Positions 58,879 through 64,000 of a DNA stretch of 64,000 bases are shown piece by piece; position 1 is the first letter of the stretch, and every line of letters begins with the position of its first letter. Below the pieces are notes generated by a model. The model was not told the origin of the DNA. It made no database searches and saw nothing but the letters and a program-made list of their open reading frames with translations. Position numbers and translations under genes: made by a program. This stretch comes from Apoda limacodes (Eukaryota > Arthropoda > Insecta > Lepidoptera > Limacodidae): positions 4,922,959 through 4,986,958 of the forward strand of contig OX291542.1 in the NCBI GenBank assembly GCA_946406115.1, given 5' to 3'.

Positions 58879-61800
58879 CTACAGTTTACTACTTTGACGT
58901 AACAATCTCATAGCTTCCCTATACCCTGTGTCGCAAGCACCGTGGACGGTAGAAAAGTGCGTTTCATCTGTCGCTTCGCCGGCGAATAAAACGCGCGGTT
59001 TTCCCGCCGCGTCTAGAAGCGGCTGCCTTAAATCAGATCTCGATTTAGGGTACTGTGCAACTAAGTGATTGTCGTAAGAATAGCTACCGCGGGTAAATGG
59101 GTTCGTGGACCAAGTCGACCTGAAATTAAAATTTGTTTACTTTCAATTACTTAATTTATATATTTTCGCTACAAATAACCCTTTACCCCTTTTTTTGTAA
59201 ACGGTTTAAAAAAAAAACTATTATAGCCCATATCTTACATTTCGGTTTTTTTTGTAGTTTAACTCTTTTCAGGAAACTTAGGTATACTCTGAGTCTTTTG
59301 CGGTCATCTTAAAGCGTTATTTTTTTTTAGAAACTTGGATATACACACATTATTATAGTTCTTTACTTTAAGTTTTTCTTTGTTATTATCCGTAGTACAT
59401 CATGTAGGTACTCATGAGACATTGGGGAGATTTAAGATACTTGTAGTCCTACATTAGGTCTCTTAAATATCTTAAAACCTTACCTGATAATTCCTGTTGG
59501 TTCTGGAATGGTCAGTTTTCCACCCATAAATTTCTGCAGAAGCGCCACTAGTTTCTTCTTAACTTGATCTTCTGGTAACGTTTCTACCTACAGTAAAACA
59601 TTATTTTGAAGTCACTTAAATTGTTGGGTATTAGGGTCCATAGCATATGCGTGCCAGATAAACAGAAAATTCATATTACAGAAGCAATTGTACTGATTAG
59701 CTTTAAATATAAGTAGTTCCTCACCAGTTTCCCAACATCTCCACTGGTCCACACAGTAAGTACATTATCGGACCCCATTGGTGTACTAGCTCCAAATATT
59801 TTGGTTGTCCAATGATCCTCTTTAGGCAATGATTTCCGATCTTCACTTCGCCAGATAAAAGCGAAGAAGGTACGATCTATCGACCACCACCGGTCCGAAA
59901 ATGATAAAAACACTTTATCCATAATTCCAATGGGTATGCGTTCTATAGCGTTAATTTTATCTTTGGGTAATGGTGGCGCAAACAGAGTTTGATATCTGAA
60001 AAAAATTACACGCATCAATACAAAAATATAATACTTAAGAGGAAGTATTAGGCTGTTTTTCCCCATACAAACGTATACTCATGTTTCCTCCCTGGATTTT
60101 GGGATATCTACATCCCAATTTGGATATTACCTATATTTTTATATATATGATAGATAGGTATACACTTCCACTGTCTGTATGTTTTTTTTTCAAATGCCAT
60201 TCGTATAAACAATTGGGGTCCTGAGATTAGGATGAGGAATGTGGGGAATACAGAATAACGATTAAGATGATTGTGACAAGGTTTAATTAGCCCGAGGCGC
60301 AGTTGTCCTTATCGCACATCGGTATCTTGACCAGGATCTTAGCGCGACTGCAATAAAATTGTAATTCCAAATACCTATGTGTACATTCGCTTGGGTCTGA
60401 TATTTCCTCTTAAATGCAAAATTTGACAATTAGCATTGGTAGAGGAATTCCTATATTTGGATACCTGATTAGGTACCCAAAACTGAAATTAATGTTTCTT
60501 ATAATTACATCACAGCAATAAATGGCCCAGTTACATTCATCGACAAACATTGTACGCGCAGACACACATTTCTTTAAAGTGTGGAAATTTACATGATTGT
60601 TTTTTTTCTGAACTGACTATGCAGTTGGCTGTTGCAGCCATTACTGCTTCACCGGGCTTTCTGGGGCGAGACTCTGAAGGGGTCCCCGCGGGGAGAGCTT
60701 CGGCTTGGGTTGTCGCTCTCGGGGTTGTCCCTTCAACCAGCGTGAGCCTCGAACCCGAACAAGATTGCGTGCCAACGTCCGCTAAAGAAGATTTATATTT
60801 GCTGATCATAACTAGTTTATTTAATAAATAGTAGAATAATTACTCACTTTTCTTTTAAAACCCCGACTGACACTGTAACTATAACATTTTCAGCTTTGTA
60901 TAGAGCGCCGTCTTTGCAAATCACAACGACTTTGTCATCTGGATTTTGAGGCCACGAAATTTTAGTCACTTCCGAATTCAATTTAACGTTCAAATTTGGA
61001 AATCCCGAACCATTCTTGTGTGTATTCTGAAAAATAAAATAATTTTAAACTGGAAACGATGGAAGTTTCGAAACTCAACTCTAACAGGTGGAAAATATTG
61101 TTTGGTATGAGTTAAATCGTGAAGGTAAAACGTTCACACATAACGCAGTTGGGACAAAGATAGCCCATGTTGTGGATACACACACAGGAGCATCCTATCT
61201 GTACTCTGTCCTTTCCAATACCTTCACTGACAGCAGGAATATGTATGCTTACCCCATCCCTTCTACCACGCAGCGGTATGGATCTTTATTAATTACCTTA
61301 GAGTATAGATTAGCTTACTTATCTATACTCTAAGTTTCTTACCATGTCCCTTTTACATCACTTTAGCGAGGAACTAGTCAATGTAGACGGTCATCACCCG
61401 CCTCTTACCATTGCCGTGAGTTACAGTTTCTCTAAGCAGGTAACTAGAAGTGCACCCTCAAATATCGACAGGTCAAAAGACTGGAATTATCCTATGGCAG
61501 ATTTTTATAATTATTTTGTAATATTCGGGACACCGATTGGAATTTTATATACGAACTTAATGACGTTAACGACGTGGTAAATGCCTTCAATAATTATCTT
61601 TACCTATTATTTGACCATTGCATTCCAAAAAAAATACGGAAGCGATCGTGTAATCGTACCTATCCTGTCTTTTACACGAGAAGCATAATCCGTGACATTA
61701 AAACTAAAGCTAGACGCCATCGACGCTGGAAACGATCCAGTGACGACAAAGCTCTGGCTGAATTTAAGCGCTTGCGTCGTAAGGTCAAAATTGACATACA

Positions 61801-64000
61801 CGCTGCTCACAATAGTTATGTTTCTAGTGTGTCTTCAAGCCTTCGCCAGAAACCAATGCTTTTCTGGCAATACATAAACACACTTCGCAGTCGTGGAGGT
61901 GTTGAACCACTGGTAACTAAGAACGACCTTGAGTATCGTGGGGCTGATGCAGCAGCTGCCTTTGCAGACCATTTTCAGTCCGTATTTTTGGCCAACGATC
62001 CTTCCCTTAATCCTGATGAAATCAATTCGAACACTTCTGCTGATAACAGACGAGTTAGCGTTAGCCTATTGAAAAAAGACGACGTCAGGCGAGCCGTTCA
62101 GAAATTAAAACCCAATACTTCTCCCGGGCCTGATGCGATACCGGCATTTGTGATAAAAGGTTGTATTGACGAATTGATAAATCCAATAACGTTCATATTT
62201 AACATAATTATCAGCACGGGGCAATATCCCGCCCATTGGAAGTTATCTCGAGTAACTCCTATTCCTAAAATCGGATCAAAAGTTATGGTAGAAAACTATC
62301 GTCAAGTTGCTAATCTGTGCGACATCGCCAAAGTGTTCGAAATGGCTCTTCATGCAGATATGTTGCCCCAATGTCAGCCTTACGTCACCAGCACACAGCA
62401 TGCTTTTCTTCCCAAACGATCAGTTGCAACGAATTTATTGACCATGGTTGATATACTGTCAGCTGAAATAGATGCCGGTAACCAGGTAGACGTCATATAT
62501 CTTGACTTCCAAAAGGCGTTCGATCGAGTTGATAACGACGTTCTTCTATCGAAGCTGGGTGCTATGGGTTTTGTTCCGGGATTGCTCAAGCTGTTTTCCA
62601 GTTACCTTAGTGAAAGAAAACAGTTTGTGAAATACGGACCGTACATATCTGAACCATATAACACGCGATCGGGAATAAGTCAAGGATCAAATTTAGGACC
62701 CTTCTTATTCGTTCTTTTGATCAATGATTTACCTGAAGTTGTAGATAATTCTTTCGTTTTGATGTTTGCTGATGACGTAAAGCTGATAAAAGTGGTGAGA
62801 AGCGCAAGTGACTGTAAATTGTTGCAGAAGGATATTGACGCAGTCCATCAATGGAGCATAAACAATAAGTTATTATTCAACACGAGTAAGTGCGAAATGA
62901 TGTCTTATACGCGTAACAAATCTCCTATGTTATACCGGTACATGATAGGCGGGCAACTGATACGTAGAGTGGAAGATGTCCGTGATTTAGGTGTCCACTT
63001 TGACCCTCAGCTCAATTTCCGTCAACATGTGCTCAAAGTGACTAACATTGCATTTCAGCGGTTAGGCTTTGTTCTGCGCCATGCCGCTCCTTTGTCAGCC
63101 GAAGCTACATGCGCGCTTTACACTTCCCTTGTCCGGAGTGTATTAGAATCGAATACAGTGGTGTGGAGTCCTCATGAGAATAAATATATACTCATGATGG
63201 AACGCGTTCAAAAAAAATTTCTTCGCTGTGTTTATAAAAAAAAATACTATTATTACCCGTTTTTGTATCCTACTCAATTTTTACAGGGGCATTTAGGTTT
63301 CGACTCATTAGAATTAAGAAGATCTATGGCTTTAGTCAAATTCTTTGTGTATATTTTAAGAAACAAAATCGACGACATTGAACTGCTAGGAAGAACATTA
63401 AAGTTATTTGCACCAGATTCATATTTGAGGATGCGCAAACGTCCGTTGTTTAAAGTCGCTGTATCCCGCACTAACTTGTACCGATTGTCGCCGATCCCGC
63501 GCGCGCACGCAGCACTGCGAGCTCTACTCGAGGCAGCACCACACTGTGATCTGTTTGTGACAGCAGAGCCGAGATTGATGTTTGAGTGTAAGAGCATGCT
63601 AGAACGACGTATATAAGATTTTTTTTTTTCTCTTTTATTTTTGTCTTGTGTGTTTCGTTTTTATAAAATGTAAGAAAATAATATTGTAACGAATTGGTTT
63701 TCTGAACTGTAATGTTGCAATTCATATATTTAAATAAATAAATAAATAAAATCACGTTCCGGTGGCGGTAGGTATCTCTACATTGTCCCTTTTGAAACAA
63801 GCGTCAGTGGCGGTAATCTTACCCTGTCTCTTATACAACACGCTTGGGTGGCGGTTTTAATTTTAATTTTTACCCCGTGCTTTCTATGACACTTACTACT
63901 AATATCATACTTACAAGTAATATTTCAAACAGTGTTCTATACCCATTTGTATGCCAGCTCCAATGCTGATGTCCGTGTAATTCCTCATACTTAGTTAAGG
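58879..64000 (-). CDS. PAOX: Peroxisomal polyamine oxidase (PAOX-type), last five exons, 5' end outside the window
   Basis: Flavin-dependent amine oxidase of polyamine catabolism, oxidising acetylated polyamines or spermine with release of hydrogen peroxide. Exons on the minus strand: 64000-63915 (partial), 61026-60848, 59995-59725, 59587-59484 and 59119-58879 (TAG stop). All four junctions have GT/AG and matching phase, giving 292 residues of C-terminal sequence. Diagnostic text: HQHWSWHTNGYRTLF, VIVTVSVGVLKEKYQTLF, then FAPPLPKDKI, NPFTRGSYSYDNHLV, RVLFAGEATDETHFSTVHGA (the FAD-binding C-terminal motif) and DTGYREAM. The protein ends QSSKL; SKL is a canonical type 1 peroxisomal signal, which favours PAOX over spermine oxidase (SMOX). 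About 200 N-terminal residues, including the dinucleotide fold, lie beyond the right edge. The 2.9 kb first visible intron holds a LINE in opposite orientation. Confidence 0.9.
59996..60847. other. Intron of the polyamine oxidase gene with a GC-rich patch
   Basis: 60640-60785 is GC-rich with open text on both strands, for example minus-strand GTPSESRPRKPGEAVMAATA. It may be a scrap of a LINE ORF1 but is not recognised. The rest is AT-rich. Confidence 0.35.
61027..61340. other. Intron piece with a strong short hairpin
   Basis: 61299-61336 folds into a nearly perfect stem: CTTAGAGTATAGATTAG pairs with CTTATCTATACTCTAAG around a 4-base loop. It lies just before the LINE. Confidence 0.45.
61340..63745 (+). 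mobile_element. 5'-truncated Jockey/CR1-group LINE in the polyamine oxidase intron
   Basis: Begins inside the endonuclease (NVDGHHPPLTIAVSYSF; compare the conserved SDHxP block), with a frame change to ELNDVNDVVNAFNNYL, then a long open reverse transcriptase frame (61574-63616). The 3' UTR ends in a (AAAT)n tail at 63729-63750. Orientation is opposite to the host gene. It is one of the youngest-looking LINE copies in the window, because its main frame is intact. Confidence 0.88.
61574..63616 (+). CDS. Reverse transcriptase ORF of the intronic LINE, 680 residues, open
   Basis: The start at ATG 61574 is only the first methionine after truncation; the true ORF2 start is lost. Order: basic linker (KTKARRHRRWKRSSDDK), fingers (NTSPGPDAIPAFVIKGC, about residue 180), VENYRQVANLCDIAKVFEMA, YLDFQKAFDRVDND (about 309), GISQGSNLGPFLFVLLIND (from 367), FADD (398-401, bases 62765-62776), GVHFDPQLNFRQHV, and a C-terminal domain ending CKSMLERRI. 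The catalytic aspartates are present. There is no RNase H domain. Loss of most of the endonuclease makes the copy non-autonomous for integration. The family is Jockey or CR1 group by motif order; the exact clade is not settled. Confidence 0.85.
   Translation: MVNAFNNYLYLLFDHCIPKKIRKRSCNRTYPVFYTRSIIRDIKTKARRHRRWKRSSDDKALAEFKRLRRKVKIDIHAAHNSYVSSVSSSLRQKPMLFWQYINTLRSRGGVEPLVTKNDLEYRGADAAAAFADHFQSVFLANDPSLNPDEINSNTSADNRRVSVSLLKKDDVRRAVQKLKPNTSPGPDAIPAFVIKGCIDELINPITFIFNIIISTGQYPAHWKLSRVTPIPKIGSKVMVENYRQVANLCDIAKVFEMALHADMLPQCQPYVTSTQHAFLPKRSVATNLLTMVDILSAEIDAGNQVDVIYLDFQKAFDRVDNDVLLSKLGAMGFVPGLLKLFSSYLSERKQFVKYGPYISEPYNTRSGISQGSNLGPFLFVLLINDLPEVVDNSFVLMFADDVKLIKVVRSASDCKLLQKDIDAVHQWSINNKLLFNTSKCEMMSYTRNKSPMLYRYMIGGQLIRRVEDVRDLGVHFDPQLNFRQHVLKVTNIAFQRLGFVLRHAAPLSAEATCALYTSLVRSVLESNTVVWSPHENKYILMMERVQKKFLRCVYKKKYYYYPFLYPTQFLQGHLGFDSLELRRSMALVKFFVYILRNKIDDIELLGRTLKLFAPDSYLRMRKRPLFKVAVSRTNLYRLSPIPRAHAALRALLEAAPHCDLFVTAEPRLMFECKSMLERRI
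63755..63860. repeat. Short degenerate tandem repeat with GGTGGCGGT motif
   Basis: GGTGGCGGTAGGTATCTCTA, AGTGGCGGTAATCTTACCCT and GGGTGGCGGTTTTAA are spaced by about 43-47 bases, with an ACAAGCGTC or ACACGCTTG block before the later ones. It lies between the LINE tail and the next exon. Confidence 0.6.

Noticed and set aside
60537..60831. Overlapping open frames in a GC-rich patch
   Set aside because: Both strands are open because of base composition; there are no motifs, and the patch lies in an intron of the polyamine oxidase gene.

Overview
The window is nuclear DNA of an insect, most likely a moth or butterfly. It is AT-rich, its genes have introns with GT/AG borders, and it is packed with mobile elements. 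The lepidopteran guess rests on dispersed repeats I associate with that order: a family ending in AGGGTTCCGTA-type sequence, a tRNA-related SINE, and Jockey, CR1 and I type LINEs. There is no bacterial, plasmid, phage or CRISPR content.

Host genes, left to right. (1) An intact single-exon LLPH homologue, a small nucleolar protein (10085-10513, +). (2) A two-exon gene for a 149-residue protein with two C2H2-type fingers (13119-14937, -). (3) The 3' part of a gene for an acidic, low-complexity protein (19020-20238, +). (4) A two-exon gene for a 294-residue protein with seven C2H2 fingers and a 7.2 kb intron full of transposons (25455-33554, +). (5) The first two exons of a secreted Kazal-like cysteine-rich protein, with a 12 kb intron (39666-52106, -). 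(6) The last five exons of a peroxisomal polyamine oxidase ending in SKL (58879 to the right edge, -). The genes are unrelated in function and do not form a cluster.

Mobile content fills most of the rest. LINEs: Jockey fragments at 1-545, 46930-47910 and 29080-29245; a nearly full I-clade copy broken by stops and frameshifts (2792-7860); a CR1-like copy lacking its 3' half (7925-9550); further copies at 15470-16530, 22985-24425 and 61340-63745, the last with an open 680-residue reverse transcriptase. DNA transposons: a hAT element with a perfect 8-bp target duplication (15404-17486), a Harbinger-like element (26741-28202), a Tc1/mariner-type element with about 455-bp inverted repeats (29523-31536), a mariner (45079-45934), an unclassified inverted-repeat element (39935-41055), and many MITEs, some nested.

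Other structure: an inverted duplication with about 0.83 kb arms (36335-39017), a three-copy tandem array (48340-49935), and several minisatellites. I found no convincing new multi-gene system. The items most worth a second look are the Kazal-like gene, the unclassified transposon, the large inverted duplication, and the transposase family seen at 30.2 and 53.8 kb. Splice models were built by reading phase and splice sites by eye and have no transcript support here.
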